Assembly: GCA_021107755.1 (NCBI GenBank)
Contig: JAIOSF010000013.1
Location: 62,001 to 126,000, forward strand
Length of the DNA stretch: 64,000 nucleotides
Direction: 5' to 3'
From: Arcobacteraceae bacterium
Lineage (GTDB): Bacteria; Campylobacterota; Campylobacteria; Campylobacterales; Arcobacteraceae
Below are positions 25,027 to 34,568 of this stretch, one piece after another. Position numbers and translations under genes: made by a program. Every line of letters begins with the position of its first letter. The first letter of the stretch is position 1. The notes under the pieces are model-generated. The model saw only the letters and a program-made list of their open reading frames with translations. It was not told the DNA's origin and made no database searches.

Positions 25027-28004
25027 TATCTTTTAGTTTTTCTTTTTATAGCTACTACAAAATGATATATCAAAACAGTCAATATCAATTTATGTATCAT
25101 CCACAATCCATACCAACTCTTATATTTTTCATTAGCATTTTTACTAAATGGATTTAAAAATTCCCAATAATTATTCCAAATTAACAACTTGTGAGTTAAA
25201 ACATAGTTTTCTTGCCTAAATTCACTAAAATTAACCATGATAAAAATAGCTATTGTAATACCTAAAATGTACAATAAAGGATTAATCCAACTTTGTCCAA
25301 AATCAGAAATCCACTTATTAAAAAATAAAACCCACCATTCAGAACCATATTTTTTTGTTGTATTATACTGTTCTTCCATCTCATCTTTATAATATTGATT
25401 TGCTTTTATATAATCACTAATTGAATCGTAGTAATTTTTAAAAAACCTATTAGTTTCACGACTACCTTTTTTAAACTTTACATAACCAATTTTGGCATCA
25501 CTTACATGAGCATCACTCATATTAAAATTATCAAGTTTTAATTTATCTAATACAGTACTTTTAATAGTAGTATTTCTAAGTCTAAATTCTCTTTGCTCTT
25601 CAAATTTATCATTTTTATTCTCAATAATTTGTAAATCTTCAAATGTTGTATCTGTAAAAAATATATTATTTATTTTTGAATAACGAATTCTAAAAACTTT
25701 TTCAACATTTGAATTTGCAATTCTAAATTTATTTATTTTCATTTCATTAAAATTCAAGTCATTTTGAATGGTTAGTTTGTTACATTTAAGTTCATTAATA
25801 TCTATTCTTTCAATATCTATATCATTATCACTATTAGTAGATGACAATTTTACAGTATCTAATAAGAACTCATTTATTGATAATAATTCTGCGCTATAAA
25901 ATAGATTAAATATATTGCTATTACAAATATTTAATTTTTCTATTTTTGTACTTTGTATATTAGATAAAGTGATATTCTCAATATTATTAAAACTAATTTT
26001 ATCATCAAAATCACTATTTAATACACTAATATCAGCTATTTTACAATTATCAAATTTAACTTGCGATTTAAACTCACAATGTAAATCGTGACCTATAATA
26101 TTTATCTTAGATATTTGAGAAGACAAAAAATCCAATTTTTTTTTAAATGTAGAACTTTTTATACTTATATGATTAAATACACCTTGCGAAAAATCAACTT
26201 CACCCTTAAATATACAATATTGTAATTCCAAAATTCCTGCAACTTTTGATATATTTACTTTTCCGTAAAATTCATTATTCGTAGATGATAAATTTTTTAT
26301 ATTAGGTATAATTAGATTATCTCTTATAATAGAATTTGTTAACATAACTATTCCATTGTTATAATGTTCTTTTTCTTCTAAATATTCATAAGCATTTATA
26401 TATAAACTTTTTAATTTTGATTCTAAAATATTAATATTTGCATATTCATTAGAAGTTATTTTTATTGTTGGATTTAAGTTAATCATATTAAAGATTAAAT
26501 CTTTTGAATTTTTAAGTTCAATATCAATAAAATCTTCAATATTAGAGTTTTTAAAATGCAGTAAACTATTTGTATCGGATTTTAATTTAACTTTTTTAAT
26601 ATAAGATGTATCAACAACCATTTCTTCAATATTTTTGGTAGTTAAATTTAGTAACTCTATTTTATAACTTGCTAATAATATTTTTTTTATATTATTGTTT
26701 GAATTAAAATTTAAATTACACTCTATGAACCCAAGTCCTATATCTATTTTATCATATTCTTTTGATTCAAATAAAATATTTTCAATTTTAAAATCATTAA
26801 TTTTAAAATTACCTGTTACTTGACCGATAGACTTCAATGAACTAGTTTCTAACTTCTTTAATGATATATCATTTACATTATTAACTTCAAAAGTATTCTT
26901 AATTTTTACATTTTTAAAGTCTATTTTTTCGTACTTATCACCAAATAATTCTAAATTTTCAAACTTTGATTCATTTATATTTATGGTATGTGTAGTATTA
27001 ATGCGTAATTTATTAAAAATACACTTGTTCATATTAATATCATTATGAATACCAATAAAATTAATATCTTCATTAAACTCAACTTGGTCAAAATTAATCT
27101 CTTTTATATCAGTAGATTTAATTTCTTTTTTTAATGTACTATTTTGAATAGTTAAATTTTGTAAAGTTTGTGTAAATTCTAACTTACATAAATGTTCACA
27201 ATTATTAACTTTGAAATTTTCCAATGTTGTAAATTTTAGATCATTTAGTTTAATATTTTCTAGTTGTAAATTACTTAATCTTTCAAAAGTTATATTTTTA
27301 GGAAAGTGAGTATTATATAAATTTACTTCAAATGATGATGTTAGAAAACTAATATCTGATTTTAATTCTAATGTATCGATATTTACTTCATGAATATTAT
27401 CTATTTGTAGTTCTTTATCAAATTGGGAATTCTTACAAGTTAATGTATTATTTCCAGTACCACCTAGATATGTTTTGGCTCTAAAAATAGAGTTTTCATC
27501 AATCGTTATATCATACTGTAATTTAATATGACATTCTTTTATAAATTTACTATCTTTAACTTCTAATTTTCTACAATCTATGTTATCAAATTTAAACTCA
27601 TTTTTAAATTCACAATTAATTAACTCTAGTAATGAAGAATATTGAAAATTGATTTTGCCATAAAATATACATTTTTCAAAAGTAATTCCATTATTAAATC
27701 TTTCATTATCTGCACTAAAATCATTAAAAAATATACAATTAAGAAATTGAACATTATAATGAAATGATCTATCGTAAAAATATGAATAAGAATAGTAATT
27801 ATGACTTTCAAACTTAGGAAAATTTACATTTTCTATTATTAATTCTTGTTTATTATTATAGGGGTACTCTTGACGAACTTGTTTCCAAAAAGAATTTATA
27901 TCACTCTCTTCAAAATCTTTTTTATCACAATGCAATATACAATATTTATCATCTTTATATTTTTCATGTTCACAACCTCTTTTAGAACAAGTATTTTTAG
28001 ACAC
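25026..28004 (-). CDS. Very long pentapeptide-like solenoid protein with Cys-rich N-terminus and C-terminal membrane spans
   Basis: Three parts are visible in 992 residues. Residues 6-26 hold a C-x4-C-x10-C-x2-H-C cluster that could bind zinc. From about 40 to 860 the chain is a long run of short, irregular strands with recurring F, C, I and N (for example ITFEKCIFYGKINF and LQNLTIQNSTLKK), suggesting a right-handed beta-solenoid related to pentapeptide repeats. The last 130 residues have a SDFGQSWINPLLYI span and a second span near the end, similar to the two-span tails of some pentapeptide proteins. Function unknown. The gene is very AT-rich. It is coupled to the small membrane protein downstream. 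Confidence 0.7.
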   Translation of the reverse strand: MSKNTCSKRGCEHEKYKDDKYCILHCDKKDFEESDINSFWKQVRQEYPYNNKQELIIENVNFPKFESHNYYSYSYFYDRSFHYNVQFLNCIFFNDFSADNERFNNGITFEKCIFYGKINFQYSSLLELINCEFKNEFKFDNIDCRKLEVKDSKFIKECHIKLQYDITIDENSIFRAKTYLGGTGNNTLTCKNSQFDKELQIDNIHEVNIDTLELKSDISFLTSSFEVNLYNTHFPKNITFERLSNLQLENIKLNDLKFTTLENFKVNNCEHLCKLEFTQTLQNLTIQNSTLKKEIKSTDIKEINFDQVEFNEDINFIGIHNDINMNKCIFNKLRINTTHTININESKFENLELFGDKYEKIDFKNVKIKNTFEVNNVNDISLKKLETSSLKSIGQVTGNFKINDFKIENILFESKEYDKIDIGLGFIECNLNFNSNNNIKKILLASYKIELLNLTTKNIEEMVVDTSYIKKVKLKSDTNSLLHFKNSNIEDFIDIELKNSKDLIFNMINLNPTIKITSNEYANINILESKLKSLYINAYEYLEEKEHYNNGIVMLTNSIIRDNLIIPNIKNLSSTNNEFYGKVNISKVAGILELQYCIFKGEVDFSQGVFNHISIKSSTFKKKLDFLSSQISKINIIGHDLHCEFKSQVKFDNCKIADISVLNSDFDDKISFNNIENITLSNIQSTKIEKLNICNSNIFNLFYSAELLSINEFLLDTVKLSSTNSDNDIDIERIDINELKCNKLTIQNDLNFNEMKINKFRIANSNVEKVFRIRYSKINNIFFTDTTFEDLQIIENKNDKFEEQREFRLRNTTIKSTVLDKLKLDNFNMSDAHVSDAKIGYVKFKKGSRETNRFFKNYYDSISDYIKANQYYKDEMEEQYNTTKKYGSEWWVLFFNKWISDFGQSWINPLLYILGITIAIFIMVNFSEFRQENYVLTHKLLIWNNYWEFLNPFSKNANEKYKSWYGLWMIHKLILTVLIYHFVVAIKRKTKR

Positions 28005-28059
28005 CTAGACTACCTTTTTATTTTCATTTAATATATGTAATTTATTATACAATAAATTA

Positions 28060-28932
28060 TTACTTAATAGAAGTAGCCGTTAAAAATATATAATCTTTTC
28101 CTGTGATTGTTACTCGAAACTTTTTTTGTTGAAGATATTTTTTGCAAAAATTTACATCCTTATAAAGATTTGAGAGTTCTGAATAATTGTAGTTTTTTAC
28201 CATTGCACCATATATCATCTCTCCATCAATCCAACGACAGTTTGGAAACCCCATAATCATAGCACCATCTTTGTTCAGATAGTTTTGTACAATATTCATA
28301 AAAGTTTTATTAAAATCTATATTGGTACTTTGCAGTGTCCCTATAGTGATAATTAAATCAAATTTACCAAGATTTAACTCTTCCAATCTATTAATATCAC
28401 CTTCTAAAAAAAGTGTATTGGTATCATCTTTAAATATCTCTTTGGCTTTTTGTATAGCAGTTTTACAATAATCAATTCCCACAAGCTCCAAGTTTGCAAA
28501 GTTTTTTGAATATTGTTTGATAGTTTCAAACTCTTCTCCACTATTGACTCCAAGATTTAATACTCTTATTCTTTTATCCACATCAACACTTTGTAATGCC
28601 TTGAGATAATGAACTAAAAATGTTGGTTGAGAGTTTTTATCAATTGTAGCAAAAGAAGAATCTATCCCATACTTTTCCTCAGCATCACCAGAACCATTAT
28701 GAAAAGAGTTCTCTTTGTAGAGTTTTTCTAAAGAAATAATATAACTGTTTTCTAATATTTTAGGAGGTAGTAGTTTACAATATAATATCTGTGCTAAATC
28801 AACAAGAGCTTTAAAGTCTAAATTTTTATCTGTAAGTTCAAATTCAAAGATAGCCCCACTTTGTAAGGATTCTATTGAGTTTAAAAGTAATTTAAAATCT
28901 GTTATAAGGTTTTTAAATGATATTTTTAACAT
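28060..28932 (-). CDS. Class I SAM-dependent methyltransferase, target unknown
   Basis: The 290-residue protein has a Rossmann methyltransferase core in its second half. VLNLGVNSGEEFETI stands in place of the glycine-rich SAM loop, VGIDYCKTAIQKAKEIF ends strand 2 with the usual acidic residue, LFLEGDINRLE and FDLIITIGTLQSTNIDF follow. The first 90 residues are a separate helical domain. Similar proteins are annotated only as class I methyltransferases. Its start overlaps the histidine kinase gene by 7 bases, so it is probably the last gene of the Spy-like/regulator/kinase operon. Whether it has any link to the signal pathway is unclear. Confidence 0.75.
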   Translation of the reverse strand: MLKISFKNLITDFKLLLNSIESLQSGAIFEFELTDKNLDFKALVDLAQILYCKLLPPKILENSYIISLEKLYKENSFHNGSGDAEEKYGIDSSFATIDKNSQPTFLVHYLKALQSVDVDKRIRVLNLGVNSGEEFETIKQYSKNFANLELVGIDYCKTAIQKAKEIFKDDTNTLFLEGDINRLEELNLGKFDLIITIGTLQSTNIDFNKTFMNIVQNYLNKDGAMIMGFPNCRWIDGEMIYGAMVKNYNYSELSNLYKDVNFCKKYLQQKKFRVTITGKDYIFLTATSIK

Positions 28933-30179
28933 TTATTTTTATTCATCTTTTTTACTATTATAAAATTGTTTACACCATCATCATATTGGTATTTTAGCTC
29001 AAAGTCATTGGCATCTAAAATATTATTGATTATATATAACCCTAGTCCAAAACTTTGATTTGATTTTACATCATCACCTTTAAAAAAAGGTTCAAAATAC
29101 TTTTCTAATGGATATTGTAATTGTTTCCCTTCATTTTTAAATATTATTTGATCATCTATAGTTTCTATTGTTACTTTTTTATTTGTTGAGTGTTTGATTC
29201 CATTGTCAATCAAGTTTTTAATAGCTATAGAAAAGAGTTTAAAGTCTACATTGATTTTTGTATTACTAAGGTTTACACTCACTTCCTCCTCTTCACACAT
29301 CAAAATATCAATAGCATCATCAACAATATCTTCTATAAAGTAAGATTTTTTTTCTAAAGCCTTTCGTGAGGAAATGAGTTGTTCTATTGTAGCAAACTCA
29401 TTTATCAAAGACTCTAATCTATAAAATACTTTTTCCATCTTATTTTGATTTTCAGAAGATTGTTCTAGTTGTGTTAGAAATTTCCCTTTGATAATAGGAG
29501 TTTTTAGTTCATGCATAATATTTCGTATAAAGATATCCCTTGATTCTTTTAAGAGTTTTAATTTATTTGCCGTTTTATGGAACTCATTTGAAAGTTGTGA
29601 TATCTCGTCTTGATGCTCTGTAGCACAATCTATATCAAAATTTTCATTTGCTAAATGCTTCACCTTATCTTTTAGAACATTCACTTTTAATAGTTTCTTT
29701 AATGTTAAAAGATACAAAAGTATAAATAACGATACAACTGATATAGCTACTATAATAAGTGTGATTTTATTGTCTGGTATATCAATATTATCTTTAACTA
29801 AAACATCTAGACTTGGTGTTTGAACATGGGCATAGTATTTACCATCAAGTTTTAATAAGGCTATCATTGAATATCTCTTTTGCTTTTCCATCAAAATAAT
29901 TATTCGTTTATTGTTCAGCAACTCTTCTTGTTCTTTTTTATCAATAAACATAGAAAAATCCATCCGTTGAAGGTGCCCAATTAAATCTTCTGTAACTACG
30001 CCACCTCTACACTCTCTTAAAATTGTTTTAGAAACATCTATTGATCGTTTAAACATAAACTCTTGAGTGCTCTTTTGTGAGTTTTCATAAAGAATAACAA
30101 AGCTTATCAACATAAAAAATATTGATATAATAAATGTAATAGTGATTGTGAAAAGTATAGAGTTTTTATTTATTTTCAT
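28926..30179 (-). CDS. Membrane sensor histidine kinase of an OmpR-type two-component system
   Basis: A 417-residue kinase. Two membrane spans (about 9-30 and 137-160) frame a periplasmic domain of about 105 residues. A HAMP-like linker follows (VKHLANENFDIDC). The phosphoacceptor histidine is in RNIMHELKTPIIKGKFL, and the ATPase domain shows the N-box KNLIDNGIKHS and the glycine-rich FGLGLYIINNIL. It overlaps the response regulator by 4 bases. The arrangement with a Spy/CpxP-like gene suggests an envelope or metal stress sensor comparable to CpxA or ArsS, but the periplasmic domain itself gives no ligand clue. Confidence 0.9.
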   Translation of the reverse strand: MKINKNSILFTITITFIISIFFMLISFVILYENSQKSTQEFMFKRSIDVSKTILRECRGGVVTEDLIGHLQRMDFSMFIDKKEQEELLNNKRIIILMEKQKRYSMIALLKLDGKYYAHVQTPSLDVLVKDNIDIPDNKITLIIVAISVVSLFILLYLLTLKKLLKVNVLKDKVKHLANENFDIDCATEHQDEISQLSNEFHKTANKLKLLKESRDIFIRNIMHELKTPIIKGKFLTQLEQSSENQNKMEKVFYRLESLINEFATIEQLISSRKALEKKSYFIEDIVDDAIDILMCEEEEVSVNLSNTKINVDFKLFSIAIKNLIDNGIKHSTNKKVTIETIDDQIIFKNEGKQLQYPLEKYFEPFFKGDDVKSNQSFGLGLYIINNILDANDFELKYQYDDGVNNFIIVKKMNKNKC

Positions 30180-30859
30180 TCTACTAACTTATATCCCATA
30201 CCTCTAATAGTTGTAAGGTATTGTGGATGTTTTGGATCATCTTCTATTTTATTTCGTATTCTATTGATGATAACTGCGATTGAGCCACTTTGCTCATCAC
30301 TAGAAAAAAGTTCACTATTTTCCAAGATATCATATCTTGATATGATAAAACCTTTTCTTTTACACATTAAAGACATGATTTGGTACTCTGCTTGAGTGAG
30401 TTTTATATAAATACCATTTTTGGTTATCTCTTGTTTCTCTTCATCAAGTTGAAATATCTCTTTTGTTTTGGTTGGTACTACATGAATCTCTTTATTATGG
30501 CGTCGTAAAATAGTTTTAATACGCACCTCTAATTCTCTAGGATCATATGGTTTTGGTAAGTAATCATCAGCACCTAACTCTAAAGCTGTAACTTTATCAG
30601 TTATATCACTTCTAGCACTAGAGATAATAATCGGTAAATCATATTTTGTAACTAACTCTTTACACACTTCCAGTCCATCAAGACCTGGAAGAGTAAGATC
30701 TAATATAACTAGATCATACTCTTTGTGATGTATTGCTAAACTACTTAATGCTAAAAATGGATCTTCAAAGTTATCAACTTCAATATTAAATTTTTTTAAA
30801 TATTGTGTTAAAACATCTGCTAGTTCGAAATCATCCTCTACCATTGCAATTTTTATCAC
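30176..30859 (-). CDS. OmpR/PhoB-family response regulator
   Basis: A 227-residue regulator. The receiver domain has the acidic pair in MVEDDFELAD, the phosphorylated aspartate D54 (VILDLTLPGLDG), and the lysine in GADDYLPKPYDPREL. The C-terminal winged helix (about 130-227) shows KLTQAEYQIMSLM and VIINRIRNKIEDDPKHPQYLTTIRGMGYKL, typical of the OmpR group. It overlaps the Spy-like gene by 29 bases at its start and the kinase gene by 4 bases at its end. The likely target is the operon itself, because direct repeats lie upstream of the first gene. Confidence 0.93.
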   Translation of the reverse strand: MIKIAMVEDDFELADVLTQYLKKFNIEVDNFEDPFLALSSLAIHHKEYDLVILDLTLPGLDGLEVCKELVTKYDLPIIISSARSDITDKVTALELGADDYLPKPYDPRELEVRIKTILRRHNKEIHVVPTKTKEIFQLDEEKQEITKNGIYIKLTQAEYQIMSLMCKRKGFIISRYDILENSELFSSDEQSGSIAVIINRIRNKIEDDPKHPQYLTTIRGMGYKLVE

Positions 30860-31328
30860 TACAACTACCCTTTCTCATCATTTTATTTTTCATATTTTTT
30901 TTCATGGTTTCTCTCATATCAACCATAGTTTTTAAATCTTTCTTTTGAGTATCATTCAGTAAAGCATAGATTTTTTCAATTGTATCTGCTTTATTTTTCA
31001 TTCTAAGTTCTCTTTTTTCTTTAGAGATCTCTATAAATTTTTGTTTATCAAAACTATTATCAGTAAAAGCATCACTTTGTTTTGGCATATTGGCATAAGA
31101 TGATTTGATAACATCTCTTACTTTATCTCTTTGCTCATCTGTTAAGTCAAGCATCATAACCATATGTGAAATACTACCATGTTTTTTAAAAGATGAACCT
31201 TTTTTCATCATACAACTAGAAGAGTTAGCTTTACATCCTTTACCCATATTACTATTTTGACATGATGCAAATGCTGCTGTTGATAATACTATAGCTGTTG
31301 CTAAACTTAAGATTACTTTTTTGTTCAT
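30831..31328 (-). CDS. Spy/CpxP-like periplasmic protein, rich in Met and Cys
   Basis: A 165-residue exported protein with a clear signal peptide (MNKKVILSLATAIVLSTAAFA). Two LTxxQ-type motifs of the Spy/CpxP family are visible: LDLTDEQRDKVRDVI near residue 60 and LNDTQKKDLKTMV near 128. The mature chain has many methionines and cysteines (GCKANSSSCMMKKG early and GSCSDKNCNGRG at the end), more than expected for a simple chaperone. That could reflect Cu(I) or other soft-metal binding. It leads the operon with the response regulator and kinase, so it may act as feedback inhibitor or chaperone for that system. Confidence 0.82.
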   Translation of the reverse strand: MNKKVILSLATAIVLSTAAFASCQNSNMGKGCKANSSSCMMKKGSSFKKHGSISHMVMMLDLTDEQRDKVRDVIKSSYANMPKQSDAFTDNSFDKQKFIEISKEKRELRMKNKADTIEKIYALLNDTQKKDLKTMVDMRETMKKNMKNKMMRKGSCSDKNCNGRG

Positions 31329-31356
31329 TTTGAACCCCTTATATTTTATTTACAAA

Positions 31357-31362
31357 ATTATA
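31357..31362 (-). promoter_or_regulatory. Likely -10 element of the Spy-like/regulator operon
   Basis: On the minus strand a TATAAT hexamer stands about 29 bases before the Spy-like ATG. A ribosome site (AAGGGG) lies between. No -35 consensus is evident, and the direct repeats just upstream occupy that region, which would fit an activator-dependent promoter. Confidence 0.5.
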
Positions 31363-31373
31363 AGAGATTTAGG

Positions 31374-31410
31374 TTAATGCTTATTAAATTAAATATTAAC
31401 CACTTATTAA
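31374..31410. promoter_or_regulatory. Direct repeats upstream of the Spy-like operon, possible response-regulator site
   Basis: CTTATTAA occurs at 31380-31387 and again at 31403-31410, each preceded by TTAA plus two or three bases (TTAATG and TTAACCA). The 23-base spacing, about two helical turns, and the position directly upstream of the -10 box match how OmpR-family regulators bind direct repeats. It is suggestive only, because the region is very AT-rich. Confidence 0.35.
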
Positions 31411-31420
31411 TACAATAGTT

Positions 31421-31915
31421 TTAGTTTAAAAGTCCAGAAAAACTTTTTGAGAGAATAGAACTTGACTCATCACTTCCATATTGTTTTGCATAATTAACAA
31501 TTATAGGGATAATAGTTTGAACTATTGCTGGATCAACTCCCATAGTTTTTAATGTACTTGTAACCATCTCACTTGACATTGCACTATTGGTTAAAGATGT
31601 GAGCATAGATGAAGTACCACTATTCCCAAAAGTGTTTAAAACAGGTACATCTTTTGTAACAGTTGAATATTCACTATTAGTCATATTTGATTTTGCATAT
31701 TGCATCAATGTCCCTACAGTTCCCGTAGCTTGTTTAGTCGATAAATCCGTTGCACCTGTAATACTATTAAGTAAGTTACTTGTTGTACTGTTACTAGCAT
31801 TTGTTGTTGTACTTTTTGTAGTTTCTTCTTTTGGTAAATACTCTTTTACTGAATCAAAAAAACCACCGTAGAGAAAACTTGTACTTAAAAGCACTATTAA
31901 ACTTATTTGTTTCAT
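31421..31915 (-). CDS. DUF2780/VcgC-like exported protein
   Basis: A 164-residue protein with a signal peptide (MKQISLIVLLSTSFLYGGFF), a low-complexity threonine/serine/asparagine linker at about 34-50, and a helical domain at about 60-160 with SMLTSLTNSAM, TLKTMGVDPAIVQTIIPIIVNY and a serine-rich end. It resembles the DUF2780 family of small periplasmic or outer-membrane-associated proteins, whose role is unknown. It has its own promoter and is divergent from the next histidine kinase gene. Confidence 0.6.
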   Translation of the reverse strand: MKQISLIVLLSTSFLYGGFFDSVKEYLPKEETTKSTTTNASNSTTSNLLNSITGATDLSTKQATGTVGTLMQYAKSNMTNSEYSTVTKDVPVLNTFGNSGTSSMLTSLTNSAMSSEMVTSTLKTMGVDPAIVQTIIPIIVNYAKQYGSDESSSILSKSFSGLLN

Positions 31916-31943
31916 TAATTAACCTTGATTTTGAATTGAAAGA

Positions 31944-31949
31944 ATTATA
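31944..31949 (-). promoter_or_regulatory. Likely -10 element of the DUF2780-like gene
   Basis: A minus-strand TATAAT (in TTTATAGTATAATTC) lies about 28 bases before the ATG at 31915. The gap of 91 bases must also serve the divergent kinase gene at 32007, for which TGATAAAAT near 31980 is a possible -10. Confidence 0.45.
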
Positions 31950-32006
31950 CTATAAAATATTTAATTTTTTATACTGAATATGATAAAATGAACTACAAGG
32001 AACAAA

Positions 32007-33770
32007 ATGACCCTATTGACCAAATTGAGAAGAACCTATATTAATACAAGGCAAGGTAAATATATTTTATTTGGTGTTTTGATATCTATTTTTTGTGCAT
32101 TTATTGTTTCTAAGACTATAAGTGGTAATGAAGTATCCAACTTACTTGATGCTCGCTATCAAAACTACACAGATAATATTACAAATGAGATAAAAATTCT
32201 TCTTGAAAACAAAAAAGAGGTTATGCTATTTATTGCTCTTTCTTTATCAAATGATCAAAATATTATAAATGCTTTAAAAATAGACGACAACAGTACCATA
32301 AAATTAAAAGAGTTTTCTGAAAAACTTCAAAATACCACTACTTATAAAAATATATGGTTTCAAATCATTGATAAAGAAGGTAAGAGCTTTTACAGAAGTT
32401 GGACAGATAAATATGGTGATAATATGCTTGAGGTAAGAGCTGATATTGCAAAAATGATAAAAAAACCTAAAACTATGTCAACTATAAGTACAGGGAAATA
32501 TGCAATGACTGTAAAGTCAATGGTGCCTATATATGATAAAGAGAAATTTATAGGTATATTTGAGATAATAACACATTTTAATACTTTACATCATAAACTA
32601 CAACAAAAAAATGTAGAAACAGTTTTTATCGTTGATAAGTCTTATAAAGGACAAATTACAAAACCATATTACCCTTTATTTATTGATAATTATTATATTT
32701 CAATGGATAAACCAAATGCAAATATCATCAAAATACTGCAGACGAATGGTATAGAAAGATATATTAATAATAGAAACTATATGATTGATAAAGAGAATGA
32801 ACATATTATTACAACATATACTCTTAAAGATATTGATGATAAAAAAATGGGTTATATTATAACATTCAAGAAAATATCTGATTTTAGTATAATAGAGTTA
32901 GATTATCTTGAACATAGTATCTTAACAACTTTTTTAATATTAGTATTGTTAATTATTCTTATTGGGTATTATTTTTTTAATAAACGATATGAGACAATTA
33001 TTTTTCAACAACACAGTGAACATGAAAAAGATATAGAAAGGAATACAAAGTTTTTAACAATCGGACAGATGGCTGCTGGTATTACTCATGAGATAAATAC
33101 CCCTTTGACATACATAAAAGGGACAAATGAGATGAATAAGTTTGATATAGATGATATGCCTGCAAGTGAATTAAAAACTAGACTTCTTTTAGATAATAAA
33201 AAAATTGCTGATGGGGTAAATAGAATTAGCAATATTGTAGAATCAATGAGAGAGATGTCTCAAGTAACTTCATCAGTTAAAGAGAAGTCAAATCTTTATT
33301 CAACGCTTATAACAATACTTCGATTGATAAATAACCGTTCAAAACATATATCTAGAATATATATAAATGATGAACTGTTTGATGTACAATTAGCAGATAA
33401 GGAGAAATATAAATTTTTCACTTATCTTAATAAGCAAAAAATTGAACAAGTTTGGACAATTATCATTAATAATGCTTTAGATGAACTTATAAAAATTGAT
33501 GATTATGAAAAAAGAAAATTATCTATTAACATTAGTTCAGATAACAATACAATTAAAATAACATTTCAAGATAATGCAGGTGGTATCAATGAAGGTATAA
33601 TTGACAATATCTTTGAACCTTTTATAAGTACTAAACTCTCACATGGTATAGGAATTGGTCTTAATGTAGCTAAAAAGATACTAGATGAGCATGAGGCAGA
33701 GATTGAAGTAAGAAATCAAAATAGTGGTGCTTTGTTTGAGATTAGATTTAAAATTATAAAAACTAATTAA
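32007..33770 (+). CDS. Membrane sensor histidine kinase with periplasmic dCache-like domain
   Basis: A 587-residue kinase. The first span lies at about 20-40 and the second at about 305-327, enclosing a 265-residue periplasmic domain. That domain has a long helix followed by FQIIDKEGKSFYRSW and SMVPIYDKEKFIGIFEI, which look like the strands of a double-Cache or PAS-like sensor. The cytoplasmic part has a phosphoacceptor in MAAGITHEINTPLTYIKG (HisKA subgroup with HEINTPL), then NNALDEL, FQDNAGGI and GIGIGLNVAKKIL of the ATPase domain. No response regulator gene adjoins it. The ATG follows AAGGAACAAA. Confidence 0.9.
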   Translation: MTLLTKLRRTYINTRQGKYILFGVLISIFCAFIVSKTISGNEVSNLLDARYQNYTDNITNEIKILLENKKEVMLFIALSLSNDQNIINALKIDDNSTIKLKEFSEKLQNTTTYKNIWFQIIDKEGKSFYRSWTDKYGDNMLEVRADIAKMIKKPKTMSTISTGKYAMTVKSMVPIYDKEKFIGIFEIITHFNTLHHKLQQKNVETVFIVDKSYKGQITKPYYPLFIDNYYISMDKPNANIIKILQTNGIERYINNRNYMIDKENEHIITTYTLKDIDDKKMGYIITFKKISDFSIIELDYLEHSILTTFLILVLLIILIGYYFFNKRYETIIFQQHSEHEKDIERNTKFLTIGQMAAGITHEINTPLTYIKGTNEMNKFDIDDMPASELKTRLLLDNKKIADGVNRISNIVESMREMSQVTSSVKEKSNLYSTLITILRLINNRSKHISRIYINDELFDVQLADKEKYKFFTYLNKQKIEQVWTIIINNALDELIKIDDYEKRKLSINISSDNNTIKITFQDNAGGINEGIIDNIFEPFISTKLSHGIGIGLNVAKKILDEHEAEIEVRNQNSGALFEIRFKIIKTN

Positions 33771-34531
33771 TACATTTTTTCTTGCCCTATTCTATATAAT
33801 GCAAAATCATATTTAATAGGGTCCTCTCTATCAAACTCTTGTAGTTTTCTTGTTATTAATATAGCCGATTGTAAATCATAAGTTTTACGAGTAAGAAGTC
33901 CTAGTTTTTGAGATACTTTAAAAGTATGTGTATCCAAAGGAAGTATTAAATCTTTTTTGTCTACACCTTTCCACAATCCCATATCAAGACAATCCTCTCT
34001 TACCATCCATCGTAAAAACATATTGTATCTTTTATAGGGAGAATTTCCTATATGCTTGATAACACTTTGTTTATCCCGTTTTGGTGATGTTCCAACTAAA
34101 AATTTGTATCCTTCACTATAATACTCATAAACTTCTAATACACTTTGTATAATTGAAGCTATCCCTTCTAAAATATTGCCCTCTTTATCATATCCTTTTT
34201 TAAAGATATTTTCTAGGCTATCACTTTGTTTTAATCTTTTTATTGCAATAAAAAAACTGCTAATATCTTGTGTATTTTGGAATCTATAATAGTGATTTTG
34301 CAATTCTTTTCTTATCGTTTCTTCACTACATTCTAAAAGTGAAAAGTTTAATGAATTTAAAAATTCTACTATTTTATTGGCATTTCCATAAGCAAATAAT
34401 GCACAGATTAAACTTATATATTCATCATTATATTTTCGTGCTACGATCAAAGGATCAGGTTTATCAAAACTAAGCTCAGTGTGGCAGTTTCTTAAACCCA
34501 CTTCTTTCTCTAACATATCTTTTATATCCAT
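33767..34531 (-). CDS. TIGR02757/DUF2400 family protein
   Basis: A 254-residue cytoplasmic protein typical of the TIGR02757 family, which is found in Bacteroidetes and Campylobacterota and has no assigned function. Recognisable blocks are DPLIVARKYNDEYI near the start, ALFAYGNANKIV, YNMFLRWMVREDCLDMGLW and LILPLDTHTFKVSQKLGLL. The last blocks recall helix-hairpin DNA-glycosylase-like folds, but I cannot support an enzymatic claim. Its 3' end overlaps the kinase gene by four bases (convergent). It is divergent from the dehydrogenase gene with 37 bases between starts. Confidence 0.8.
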   Translation of the reverse strand: MDIKDMLEKEVGLRNCHTELSFDKPDPLIVARKYNDEYISLICALFAYGNANKIVEFLNSLNFSLLECSEETIRKELQNHYYRFQNTQDISSFFIAIKRLKQSDSLENIFKKGYDKEGNILEGIASIIQSVLEVYEYYSEGYKFLVGTSPKRDKQSVIKHIGNSPYKRYNMFLRWMVREDCLDMGLWKGVDKKDLILPLDTHTFKVSQKLGLLTRKTYDLQSAILITRKLQEFDREDPIKYDFALYRIGQEKMY

Positions 34532-34568
34532 TAGGTATAATATCGAAAATCAACTTGAAGGATATAGT

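Noticed and set aside
34479-34568. Longer start of the short-chain dehydrogenase
   Set aside because: It covers the 5' end of the divergent TIGR02757 gene. TTG 34569 has AAGGA upstream and the cofactor motif follows at the normal distance.
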